A stretch of DNA of 64,000 nucleotides from Thermoguttaceae bacterium (GTDB lineage: Bacteria > Planctomycetota > Planctomycetia > Pirellulales > Thermoguttaceae), in NCBI GenBank assembly GCA_017937485.1, contig JAGBDN010000090.1, positions 1 through 64,000 of the forward strand. The letters are read 5' to 3'. The position numbers and the translations under genes are program-made. Positions 18,158-26,629 of this stretch are shown here, one piece after another. A model generated the notes under the pieces. The model was given only the letters and a program-made list of their open reading frames with translations, was not told where the DNA came from and did no database searches. Every line of letters begins with the position of its first letter. Within the stretch, counting starts at the first letter, position 1.

Positions 18158-19579
18158 ATGAAAAAAACGAACGAAAACGCGGTTACTCGGCGACAATTTG
18201 TCCAAAGCGGCGCGGCGGCGCTCGGCGCTTGGGCGGTCGTTCCTTACTTTGCGGGCGAACGAGCGAAAACGGTCGCCGAACAGGCCCCGAGCGATCGGCT
18301 CCGCGTCGCGGCGGTCGGCGTCGGCCCGATGGGATACGGCGACCTTTGCGAATTTAACGGGTTGGCCGACGTCGTCGCGATTTGCGACTTGGACGAAAAA
18401 TACGGGCTGGCCCGCGTCCTCGCGAACCCGAAAATCGGGAAGAAAACCGGGGACAAGGTCGCGCCGCCGGCGACTTACTCCGATTACCGCCGCGTCCTCG
18501 ACCGCTCCGACGTCGACGTCGTCGCGATCGCGACGCCCGACCATTGGCACGTCAAAATCGCGATCGAAGCGATGCAAGCCGGGAAACACGTCTTTTGCCA
18601 AAAGCCGTTGACGCTGACGCTCGCCGAAAACCTCTTGATTCGCGAAGCGCAAAAGAAATACGGGAAAGTTTTTCAAGTCGGGACGCAGCAGCGGGCCCAG
18701 CGCGACCAATTCTTGACCGCCGCCGCGCTGATTCGCAAGGGGCTTCTCGGCGAAATCAAGCGGACGACCTGTATTATCGACCAAGGCCGTTATTCCGGGC
18801 AAATTCCGAAATGCGACCCGCCGGCGACGCTCGATTGGGAGCGTTGGCAAGGGCAGGCGCCGGTTTTCGATTATTGTTGGGAAAATCGGGAGGAATTTTA
18901 CTCGCCGGGGAACGTCGGGCAGGGGCGCGGACACCTCCTTTTCCGTTGGTGGTTCGAGTATTCCGGCGGCAAAATCACCGACTGGGGCGCGCACCACGTC
19001 GACGCGGCGCTTTGGGCGCTCGGGCGGCAAGAGATCGGCTCCGGGCCGGTTTCGGTCGACGGAACCGACGCGAAATTCATCGTCGATTACGACGAAAACG
19101 GCTTCCCGAAACGAACCGACGTTTACAACACGCCGATTACCTTCAACGTTCGTTGCAAATTCGCCGACGGGACCGATTTCGACGTCGTTAGCGACGCGAA
19201 AGACGGGAACGGGATTCTCTTCGAGGGAACGAAGGGGCGGATTCACGTCAACCGCGCCCGAATCGCCGGAAAGATCATCGACGAGGGCGTCCGTTCGGAG
19301 CTGACCGACGAAGATTTCGTCGCGCTTTTCAACGGCAAGCCGGTCGAGGGGCACAAGTCGAACTTTTTGCGCTGCGTTCGCGAGGGCGGGACGCCGGTTT
19401 CGAACGTCGCGGAGAACGTTCTCGGGATGCACGTTTGCCACTTGGCGAACATTTCTTGCCGCTTGAAGCGCGCGATTCGTTGGGATTCGCAAAACGAAAA
19501 GATCGTCGGCGACGACGTCGCGGCGTCGTTCTTCTCGCGGGAACAGCGCAAAGGTTACGAATTGCCCAGTTTGACTTGA
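18158..19579 (+). CDS. Tat-exported Gfo/Idh/MocA-family oxidoreductase
   Basis: A 473-residue enzyme with a twin-arginine signal: R11-R12 in TRRQFVQSGAAALGAW. The Rossmann NAD(P) domain follows (AAVGVGPMGYGDLCEF, then DVVAICDLD), with the VFCQKPLTL stretch equivalent to the EKP motif. The C-terminal domain is the GFO_IDH_MocA sandwich. Folded export with bound cofactor is typical of planctomycete members, which are thought to oxidise or epimerise sugars or glycosidic residues in the periplasm; the substrate is unknown. AAGGAG precedes the ATG. It is followed by a hairpin at 19677. Confidence 0.88.
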   Translation: MKKTNENAVTRRQFVQSGAAALGAWAVVPYFAGERAKTVAEQAPSDRLRVAAVGVGPMGYGDLCEFNGLADVVAICDLDEKYGLARVLANPKIGKKTGDKVAPPATYSDYRRVLDRSDVDVVAIATPDHWHVKIAIEAMQAGKHVFCQKPLTLTLAENLLIREAQKKYGKVFQVGTQQRAQRDQFLTAAALIRKGLLGEIKRTTCIIDQGRYSGQIPKCDPPATLDWERWQGQAPVFDYCWENREEFYSPGNVGQGRGHLLFRWWFEYSGGKITDWGAHHVDAALWALGRQEIGSGPVSVDGTDAKFIVDYDENGFPKRTDVYNTPITFNVRCKFADGTDFDVVSDAKDGNGILFEGTKGRIHVNRARIAGKIIDEGVRSELTDEDFVALFNGKPVEGHKSNFLRCVREGGTPVSNVAENVLGMHVCHLANISCRLKRAIRWDSQNEKIVGDDVAASFFSREQRKGYELPSLT

Positions 19580-19676
19580 AAACCGCCCAGTTTAACGTCC
19601 GGTCGACGTTTGCCGCGGCGCCAACGGGAGCGTCGAGCGACGGCGTTGACGATTGGAGCCGGTTTGCGGGAGTAAC

Positions 19677-19704
19677 CTTTCAAACTATTGGGATAGTTTG
19701 GGAG
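19677..19704 (+). other. Hairpin downstream of the oxidoreductase gene
   Basis: CAAACTAT, loop TGGG, ATAGTTTG is a perfect 8-bp inverted repeat, extended to 12 bp with two G-U pairs. No T run follows, so it is either an mRNA 3' stabiliser or a protein-binding dyad. The rest of the 395-bp gap to menA holds 9-bp quasi-repeats (19744-19797). Confidence 0.55.
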
Positions 19705-19974
19705 CTTTGAACGATTGGGCGCCTCAAACGTTTTGAATGTTTCGATTGATTTAAGCGGTTGGGGCGATTTAAACGGATAAAACGGTTAAAACGCCGTCGG
19801 CGCGTCGGCGTCGGCGGCGTTTTCGCGTCGCGAAGTCGGCGTTAAATCGGAAAATAGCGAAAAACGCCAAAATGCGCCGTTTCGACGGAAAATAACGAAA
19901 GTCGCCGAAAACGACGGTTAAATAAAAATAGCGAAAATGCCGAAAATAACGAGCGCGGCGAAAGGACGGCGGCG

Positions 19975-20961
19975 ATGAAACGAACGACGAACGAACCGGA
20001 AAAGACGGAAAAAGCGGAAAACTCGGCGCAAACCGCTCAGGCGCGACCGTCGGCGGTCGGCGCTTGGGTCTTGGCGGCGCGACCGAAAACGCTGTCGGCG
20101 GCGTTCGTTCCGGTCTTGGTCGGCGTTTCGTTGGGCGCCGCGGACTTGGCGGCGCGCGGCGAAAGCGGTTCGTTTTCCGTTTTAGCGGCGTTTTGTTGTT
20201 GCGGTTTCGCGTTATTGTCGCAGATCGCGGCGAATTTCGCGAACGATTATTCCGATTATAAGAAAGGCGCGGACGGCGAAGAGCGCAAAGGCCCGGCGCG
20301 AGCGGTCGCGTCCGGCTGGATTTCGCCGCGGGCGATGGCGGTCGGAACGTTCGTCGCGTTGGCGGCGGCTTGCGTTTGCGGGTTGGCGTTGATTCCGATC
20401 GGCGGCTGGAACTTGGTCGCGGTCGGCGTTTTATCTTGCGTATTTTGCCTATTGTACAGCGCGGGGCCCTTGCCGCTGGCGTATATTGGGCTCGGCGACG
20501 TTCTCGTCGTCGCGTTTTTCGGTTTCGTTGCGGTCGGGTTTACCTATTTTCTCCAAATTGGCGAAATTACTTGCGACGCGGCGCTCGTCGGCTTGGCTAT
20601 CGGGTTCGCGACGGACAATATTTTGGTCGCGAACAACTACCGCGACCGCGACGAAGACCGCAAAAACCGCAAATTCACTTTAATCGCTATTTTCGGCGAG
20701 CGTTTCGGACGTTATTTTTACCTCGCGAACGGTTTGATCGTCGTCGGGCTGTTGGCGGCGGCGTTTTCGCGACGCGGCGACTGGGGCGCTTCGACTGTCG
20801 CGCTTTTGCTGTTTTATCTATTTTTACACGTTCGCGCTTGGCGGACGCTTTGCCGAATCGGTTCGGGGCGGGGGCTAATTCGCGTTTTGGAGTTGAGTTC
20901 GAAGAATTTGCTCGTTTTGGGCGTTTGGTTGGCGGCGATTTTCTTCGACGCGGCGTTTTGA
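19975..20961 (+). CDS. menA: 1,4-dihydroxy-2-naphthoate polyprenyltransferase
   Basis: A 328-residue integral membrane UbiA-family prenyltransferase. It shows ARPKTLSAAFVPVLVG (residues about 35-50) as in MenA, the first Asp-rich site NDYSDYKKGAD, the second site NNYRDRDEDRKNRKFT, and eight to nine hydrophobic segments. It attaches a polyprenyl chain to DHNA in menaquinone synthesis. The first 28 residues are hydrophilic and Lys/Glu-rich, longer than usual. AAAGGA precedes the ATG. The isoprenyl supply genes ispA and dxs lie 20 kb away; other men genes are not in the window. Confidence 0.88.
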   Translation: MKRTTNEPEKTEKAENSAQTAQARPSAVGAWVLAARPKTLSAAFVPVLVGVSLGAADLAARGESGSFSVLAAFCCCGFALLSQIAANFANDYSDYKKGADGEERKGPARAVASGWISPRAMAVGTFVALAAACVCGLALIPIGGWNLVAVGVLSCVFCLLYSAGPLPLAYIGLGDVLVVAFFGFVAVGFTYFLQIGEITCDAALVGLAIGFATDNILVANNYRDRDEDRKNRKFTLIAIFGERFGRYFYLANGLIVVGLLAAAFSRRGDWGASTVALLLFYLFLHVRAWRTLCRIGSGRGLIRVLELSSKNLLVLGVWLAAIFFDAAF

Positions 20962-20991
20962 ACAGGATAGATTGGGCTGTTGGCGGCGTTT

Positions 20992-21099
20992 GGGAAGAGC
21001 GGCGAAGGTAGGCGGTTCTTGTTGTTTGGAGAAAACGGCGAAGACGGTCGGCTTGCAGCGATTGGAAAAGACGGCGGAGACGGGCGATTTGCGGCGATT
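20992..21099 (+). repeat. 36-bp tandem repeat, three units
   Basis: Units start at 20992, 21028 and 21064, sharing GGMRAARRCGGCGRAGRYRG-like sequence. The second and third are about 80% identical. One plus-strand frame reads as 12-residue repeats of the GENGEDGRLAAI kind, but there is no ribosome site or family similarity. Confidence 0.7.
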
Positions 21100-21408
21100 G
21101 AGGGGGCCGGCGAGAATCGCGGGACGACGCGACTTGAGCGGACGTTGCGAACGGCGGAAAACGGCTTTTTCGGCGGCTTCCGCTTGACGTCGGGCGGAAA
21201 AACTTTACATTATTAATAACGTCGGCGGTTTGAAGAACGGCTTCGCGAACGTTGCGAGCGGTTGCGCGGCGGTTTTGCGAGTTTCGTCGTTAAAATTGTT
21301 AAAAACGTTAAAACGGTTGCGGGCGCGTCAAATCGGCGCTCGGGGCGTTCCGTTGAGAAGTGAATTGGCGGCAAATCGCGTTAATTTAGGCGGTTGGGAG
21401 AAAATAAA

Positions 21409-22530
21409 ATGAGCGGTTTTGTGCGAGCGAACGTCGCGGCGATGGCGGGATACGTCCCGGGCGAACAGCCGAAAGAAGGGGAAGCCGTTAAGTTAAATAC
21501 GAACGAAAATCCGTATCGCGCGACGGAAAAGGCTTACGACGCGATTCGAGCGGTCGCCGACCGGGGATTGTCGCGGTACCCGAACGCCGTCGCGCAACCG
21601 TTCCGAGAAGCCGCCGCGGCGCTTTACGGCGTCGAGCCCGATTGGATTATGTGCGGCAACGGCAGCGACGACATTTTGACGGTGTTGACGCGTTCTTTCG
21701 TCGGCGAAAACGAGCTTCTCCGGCTCCCGTATCCGAGTTATATTCTTTACAAGTCGTTGGCGGAAATCCAAGGCGCTCGGAGCGAAGAGGTGCGTTTCGA
21801 CGCCGATTGGCGGTTGCCGGAGTATTTCGCGCAGGCGCCGGCGACCGAGCCGAACGCGCCTTGGCGGGTGAATCCGCTGGAAAACGTCGCGGCGGATTCG
21901 CTGAAACTCGTTTATTTGCCGAACCCGAACTCGCCGTCCGGGACGGTTCTTTCCGTCGCGGAAATTGAAAAAATCGCCGATTCGTTGCCGTGTCCGTTGG
22001 TCGTCGACGAGGCTTACGCCGATTTTGCCGGTTTTAACTGCGTCGAACTCGTTAAGCGCAAGCCGAACGTCGCGATTTCGCGAACGATGAGCAAGTCGTA
22101 CGCGCTGGCCGGTTTGCGGTTCGGTTTCCTGATCGCGCGACCGGAGCTGATCGAGCAAACGCTGAAAGTGAAGGACTCGTACAACTGCGACGGTCTTTCG
22201 ATCGCGGCGGCGACGGCGGCGCTCCAAGATCAAGATTGGCTCGCCGAAACGACGAAGAAAATCGTCGCGACGCGGGAGCGGCAAACGAAGCGGATGCGCG
22301 AACTCGGCTTCGTCGTCCCGGATTCGAGCGCGAACTTCACTTGGAACGTTTGGCCGGACGGCGGCGTTTCGCATAAAGAGCTGTACGAATATTTGAAACG
22401 GAACGGTTATCTTGTGCGTTATATGAATTACGCCGGTTGGGGGGACGGGCTCCGAATCAGCGTCGGAACGGACGAGCAAACGGACGCCTGCTTGGCGTTG
22501 GTCGAGCGTTACCTGAACGGCGACCGTTGA
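21409..22530 (+). CDS. hisC: Histidinol-phosphate aminotransferase
   Basis: A 373-residue fold-type I PLP aminotransferase. VKLNTNENPYRATEKAYDAI near the N-terminus, WIMCGNGSDDIL, YLPNPNSPSGT, VVDEAYADFAGF and SRTMSKSYALAGLRFGF (with the Schiff-base lysine) are the HisC signature. It converts imidazole-acetol phosphate to histidinol phosphate. The ATG at 21409 follows GGGAG by 9 nt; a TTG five codons earlier is less likely. The terminator at 22692 probably ends the transcript. hisB and hisN lie 9 and 34 kb away, so the pathway is not an operon. Confidence 0.93.
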   Translation: MSGFVRANVAAMAGYVPGEQPKEGEAVKLNTNENPYRATEKAYDAIRAVADRGLSRYPNAVAQPFREAAAALYGVEPDWIMCGNGSDDILTVLTRSFVGENELLRLPYPSYILYKSLAEIQGARSEEVRFDADWRLPEYFAQAPATEPNAPWRVNPLENVAADSLKLVYLPNPNSPSGTVLSVAEIEKIADSLPCPLVVDEAYADFAGFNCVELVKRKPNVAISRTMSKSYALAGLRFGFLIARPELIEQTLKVKDSYNCDGLSIAAATAALQDQDWLAETTKKIVATRERQTKRMRELGFVVPDSSANFTWNVWPDGGVSHKELYEYLKRNGYLVRYMNYAGWGDGLRISVGTDEQTDACLALVERYLNGDR

Positions 22531-22561
22531 GCGACTTTTGAACGAGCGTCGACGACGAGCG

Positions 22562-22651
22562 TTAATTTAGTCGGAATGCGTCGAGTTGCGCTAATTTTTG
22601 ACGGAATGCGTCGAGTTGTGTTGATTTAGATGAAACGCGTCGAGTTTGCGG
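22562..22651. repeat. 30-bp tandem repeat, three units
   Basis: Units at 22562, 22592 and 22622 share GCGTCGAGTT with flanking TWATTT. They lie between the hisC stop and its terminator. Confidence 0.75.
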
Positions 22652-22691
22652 ACGACGAACTCGGCGACGTTGGCGAGAAGGATAAGCGAAA

Positions 22692-22735
22692 ACGCGTCGG
22701 CGGGCCTTTGCGGAGGTGCGTCGGCGCGTTTTTTT
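22692..22735 (+). terminator. Intrinsic terminator after hisC
   Basis: ACGCGTCGGCG pairs with CGTCGGCGCGT (with G-U pairs), extended by GCCT/AGGT, followed by seven T. It is homologous to the terminators at 26264 and 28646. Confidence 0.75.
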
Positions 22736-22981
22736 GTTTCTTGCGGATTGCGTCGGGCGAACGTCGGCGGGAAGAACGGCGTTTGGGCGGATTGAGGTTG
22801 CGACGGCGGGAAGAACGGCGTCGGGGCGGCGCGTTTGGGAACGTTCGGCGCGTCGAGCGGGCCTTGGAACGGCGCGATTTTTCTTGGGGCGCGTTAGGGC
22901 GTCGCGGTTTTGTGTTTTTTGCGGGGCGTCGGGGCGGTTTTTCGGAAAACGTTTTTTTTTGCCGGTTGCGTCGCGAAATTG

Positions 22982-23010
22982 TTGCAATCTGTCTCGCGGT
23001 TGGTTACAAT
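22982..23010 (+). promoter_or_regulatory. Promoter of Sel1 gene 1
   Basis: TTGCAA (22982-22987), 17 bp, TACAAT (23005-23010). The same spacing and boxes precede the other two Sel1 genes. It lies within a conserved upstream block starting with GGCGGTTTTTCGGAAAACG and a T run. Confidence 0.75.
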
Positions 23011-23124
23011 GAAGCGCAAAGGGCGGCGTTCGGCGTCGAGCGTCGCTCTTTGCGACCGATTTTGTTTTTATTTTAGCGATCTTGTTGAATTTATCGATTA
23101 AAACGATTTTGAGGAGCAACCGAG

Positions 23125-26100
23125 ATGAGCGACTTGGCGAAGAACAATAACGGAAACGGAACGACCGATAAAATCGAAACGACCGGGCTTTCGGCGGCGG
23201 AGCTTTACCGGCTCGGTCGGGCGCTTTGTTTCGGCGTTTACGGCGTTAAAATCGACAAGGGTCGCGGCGTCGCGATTCTTGAAGCGGCGGTCGAGGCGGG
23301 AAAAGCGGCGGACGCGTCGGAGGAAACGCGAGCGGCGGCGCTCGACGCGCAAGCGGAGTTGGCGGAACAGCTGTCGGAAGATTTCGACGGGCGCTCCGCC
23401 GATTGGGAACGCGCCGTCGAGTTGGCGGCAAAACCGGCGGAGGCGGGGAATCCGTTCGCGCTCTTTACGTTGGGGAACGCGGCGTCGGAAGGCGTCGGCG
23501 GCGTCGAAGCGGACGAAACGGCGGCGAACGCGTTTTACCGTCGAGCCGTCGCGGCGTTTTTGAAGCGGGCAAAGGACGGCGAAACGAGCGGCGACGAAGA
23601 CCCGCGCGCAATCTGTTTCGCGGCGTTTTATTTGAACAAAGGCCGCTTTGTCGAACGCGACGCGGCGGAGGCGGTTCGGCTTTATCGGCGCTCGGCGGAG
23701 ATCGGTTGCGCGGAGGCGGCGCTGAATCTCGGCGTCGCTTGGATGAACGGGGACGGCGTCGAGGCGAACCCGATCGAAGGAGCGCGTTGGATTCGAATCT
23801 CGGCGGAAGCGGGGGATTCGCGGGCGGCGGCGACGTTGGGCGAGCTTTATTGGAACGGCGTCGGCGTCGAGGAAAATAAAAAGGAGGCGGCGCGTTGGTT
23901 CCGCAAGGCGGCGGAAGCGGGGGACGGCGACGCGGCGTTCCGGCTCGGCGACCTTTGCGCGGCGCTCGGCGAATCGGGGGAAGACGGCGAATTGAGGAAA
24001 GACGGCGAACCGGCGGCGTTGCGCTGGTGGCGGCGCGGCGCCGAATTGGGGAACGCGGACGCGACGGCGCGGCTCGGGTTCGTTTACTTTGAAGGCTTGC
24101 TCGGCGTCGAGAAGGACGAAGCGGAGGGCGTCCGCTGGTTCCGGCGGGCGGTCGAACTCGGTTCGCGCTCGGCGGCGACGAATCTCGGAACGGCGCTCTT
24201 GCAAGGCGTCGGCGTCGAGGCGGACGCGGCGGAAGGGCTCCGGTATTTGAAGTTGGCGGTCGAACGCGGCGACGCGACGGCGGCGAACGCGTTGGGCTTC
24301 CTTTATTCGAGCGGCGATCTCGGCGTCGAGCGCGACGACGCGGAGGCGGTTCGTTGGTTCCGCGCGGGCGTCGAGTTGGGGGACGTCGACGCGGCGCTGA
24401 CGTTGGCGGCTTGTTTCGAGAACGGAGACGGCGTCGAACGGGACGACGCGGAGGCGCTTCGGCTTTATCGAATCGCGGCGGAGGCGGGAAACGCGGCGGC
24501 GGCCTGCGATCTCGGGGCGCGTCTCGTCGGTTTCATCGACGATTTCGACGGCGAAACGGACGAGGCGGAGGGGTTGCGTTGGTTGCGTCGCTCGGCGGAA
24601 CTCGGGTTCGCGACCGCGTCCTTTATCCTCGGATGTTGTTGCGAAAACGGCGTTTGCGGCGTCGAAAAGAACGCGGCGGAGGCGGTCGAGCGGTACCGCG
24701 AGGCGGCGGAGCGCGGCGACGATATGGCGGCGAATCGACTCGCGAAGGCGTTCGCGACCGGCGACGCCGATTTGGGCTTGGCGAAAGACCCGGCGCAAGC
24801 GGTCGAGTTTTGGAAGCGCGCGGCGGAGGCGGGGGACGTCGACGCGGCGCTCCGGCTCGGCGATTATTTTGCCGACGGGCGGCCGGAGTTCGGAATCGAG
24901 CCGGACGCGGCGGAAGCGGCGCGTTGGTATCGACTTGGCGCTTCCGCCGGGGACGAGTCGGCGAAAACGGCGCTCGAAGGCTTGCGCGAACGCGGCGTCG
25001 TCGACGACGAGGAAGACGGCGGCGATTCGGACGAGGCCGGGGAACCGGTCGATCTCGACGCGGTTTTGGCGGCGCTCGACGGGGCGGGCGTCGAGTTCGA
25101 CGGCGACGACGCGGACGATTCGGACGGGGCCGGGGAAGCGGTCGATCTTGACGCGGTTTTGGCGGCGCTGAACGGGGCGGGCGTCGACGACGAAGACGAA
25201 GACGACGACGCGGACGGAGCGGAGGAAGGCGGCGACTCGCCCGAATCGCCGGACGAAACCGACGACGGCTCCGCTTATTTCAACGAGGAACTCGGCGTTT
25301 TGACGCTCGACGGCGACGGCGGCGAACCCGACCCGGCGGCGCAAGTTCGTTTCCTGGCGAAGGTTGCGGAGAGCGCCGAAGACGAGGATACGCGGGCGGT
25401 CGCGGCGTTTCGGGTCGCGTTCGCTTATTATAACGGGCTCGGCGTCGAACCGAACGTCGCGGAAGCGTTGCGTTGGTTCCAAAAATCGGCGGAGGCGGGG
25501 GACGCCGACGCCGCGTCGATTCTGGGGTTCGCGTTCGAAAACGGCGAGGGCGTCGAGGAGAACGCGGCGGAAGCGGCGCGTTGGCTCCGGTTCGCGGCGG
25601 AGAAAGGGAACGCGGACGCGGCGCATAATCTCGGCCGGCTTTTGCAAGAGGGGGGCGTCGGGCTCGAACCGGACGCGGCGGAAGGGGAGCGTTGGCTCCG
25701 AACGGCGGCGGAGGCCGGGGTCGCCCCGTCGGCGGCGCGGCTCGGGCGGACGTTGACGGAAGGTTGGTTCGGCGAACCGAACCCGACCGAAGGCGTCCGT
25801 TGGCTCCGCAAAGCCGACGAACTCGGCGACGTCGAAGGGACGTTTTTCCTCGCGATCGCTTACCGTCGAGGGCTCGGCGTCGAGGAAAACCGGCGCGAAG
25901 GAGCGCGACTTCTCCGCAAGGCGGCGGAGGCGGAGAGCGGCGAGGCGGCGACCCTGCTCGGCGTTTGTTACTTGACGGGCGACGGCGTTTACGAGGACGA
26001 GGCGGAGGCGGTTCGCTGGTTCCGTCGGGGCGTCGAACTTGGCGTAACGGCGGCGGTCGAGCGGCTCGCGCGTTGTCTCGCCGACGGCGTCGGGGTCGAG

Positions 26101-26223
26101 CGCGACGTCGAGGAAGCGCGTCGGCTTCTCCGCTCAGCGCTCGAAGAGGAGGAAAACGAAGAGTTGCGCGCGGTGTTGGCGCAAGCGCTTCGCGAAATCG
26201 AACTCGGCGAAGAGAACGCTTAA
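23125..26223 (+). CDS. Sel1-repeat protein 1
   Basis: A 1032-residue, Ala/Glu-rich protein without signal peptide. After a short Asn/Gly-rich start it begins LSAAELYRLGRALCFGVYG, and then consists almost wholly of 36-residue Sel1-like helical repeats (pattern LGxxYxxGxGVExDxxEAxRWxRxAAExGD), roughly two dozen. Residues about 630-740 form an acidic linker with a duplicated VDLDAVLAAL segment that splits the solenoid in two. Sel1 solenoids are protein-interaction scaffolds; some act in signalling or host contact. The partner is unknown. GAGGAGC precedes the ATG. It is the first of three tandem paralogues, each with its own promoter. Confidence 0.9.
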   Translation: MSDLAKNNNGNGTTDKIETTGLSAAELYRLGRALCFGVYGVKIDKGRGVAILEAAVEAGKAADASEETRAAALDAQAELAEQLSEDFDGRSADWERAVELAAKPAEAGNPFALFTLGNAASEGVGGVEADETAANAFYRRAVAAFLKRAKDGETSGDEDPRAICFAAFYLNKGRFVERDAAEAVRLYRRSAEIGCAEAALNLGVAWMNGDGVEANPIEGARWIRISAEAGDSRAAATLGELYWNGVGVEENKKEAARWFRKAAEAGDGDAAFRLGDLCAALGESGEDGELRKDGEPAALRWWRRGAELGNADATARLGFVYFEGLLGVEKDEAEGVRWFRRAVELGSRSAATNLGTALLQGVGVEADAAEGLRYLKLAVERGDATAANALGFLYSSGDLGVERDDAEAVRWFRAGVELGDVDAALTLAACFENGDGVERDDAEALRLYRIAAEAGNAAAACDLGARLVGFIDDFDGETDEAEGLRWLRRSAELGFATASFILGCCCENGVCGVEKNAAEAVERYREAAERGDDMAANRLAKAFATGDADLGLAKDPAQAVEFWKRAAEAGDVDAALRLGDYFADGRPEFGIEPDAAEAARWYRLGASAGDESAKTALEGLRERGVVDDEEDGGDSDEAGEPVDLDAVLAALDGAGVEFDGDDADDSDGAGEAVDLDAVLAALNGAGVDDEDEDDDADGAEEGGDSPESPDETDDGSAYFNEELGVLTLDGDGGEPDPAAQVRFLAKVAESAEDEDTRAVAAFRVAFAYYNGLGVEPNVAEALRWFQKSAEAGDADAASILGFAFENGEGVEENAAEAARWLRFAAEKGNADAAHNLGRLLQEGGVGLEPDAAEGERWLRTAAEAGVAPSAARLGRTLTEGWFGEPNPTEGVRWLRKADELGDVEGTFFLAIAYRRGLGVEENRREGARLLRKAAEAESGEAATLLGVCYLTGDGVYEDEAEAVRWFRRGVELGVTAAVERLARCLADGVGVERDVEEARRLLRSALEEEENEELRAVLAQALREIELGEENA

Positions 26224-26263
26224 CGACGGGCGGTTGGAAGCGTCGTCGAGCGACGAAAGCGCG

Positions 26264-26310
26264 ACGCGTCGGCGGACTTACGAAAGCGGGTTCGTCGGCG
26301 CGTTTTTTTT
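26264..26310 (+). terminator. Intrinsic terminator after Sel1 gene 1
   Basis: A 13-bp stem, ACGCGTCGGCGGA with TTCGTCGGCGCGT (three G-U pairs), followed by eight T. Confidence 0.85.
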
Positions 26311-26485
26311 AGCGTCGGCGAGTCGAGCGGGCGTTTTGACGTCGCGATTGGAGCGGCGACGTCGGGAAGAACGGCGAACGAACGGCGTTTTTCGGGGCGG
26401 CGACGTCGCGGTTTTGCGTTTTTTGCGGGTTGTAGGGGCGGTTTTTCGGAAAACGTTTTTTTTTGCCGGTTGCGTCGGGAAATTG

Positions 26486-26514
26486 TTGCAATCTGCCGCG
26501 CGGTTCGTTACAAT
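26486..26514 (+). promoter_or_regulatory. Promoter of Sel1 gene 2
   Basis: TTGCAA (26486-26491), 17 bp, TACAAT (26509-26514), within the second copy of the conserved upstream block. Confidence 0.75.
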
Positions 26515-26629
26515 GTTTCGTTAAGGGGCGGCGTTCGGCGTCGAGCGTCGCTCTTTTCGACCGATTTTGTCTTTATTTTAGCGATCTTATTGAATTTATC
26601 GACTAAAACGATTTTAAGGAGCGACCGAG

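Noticed and set aside
23098..25647. An 849-codon open frame on the minus strand opposite Sel1 gene 1
   Set aside because: The codons GTC/GAC, GCG/CGC and TCG/CGA are reverse complements, so a gene using them leaves the antisense frame open. The translated product is Arg/Val-rich without domains, while the plus strand shows clear Sel1 repeats.
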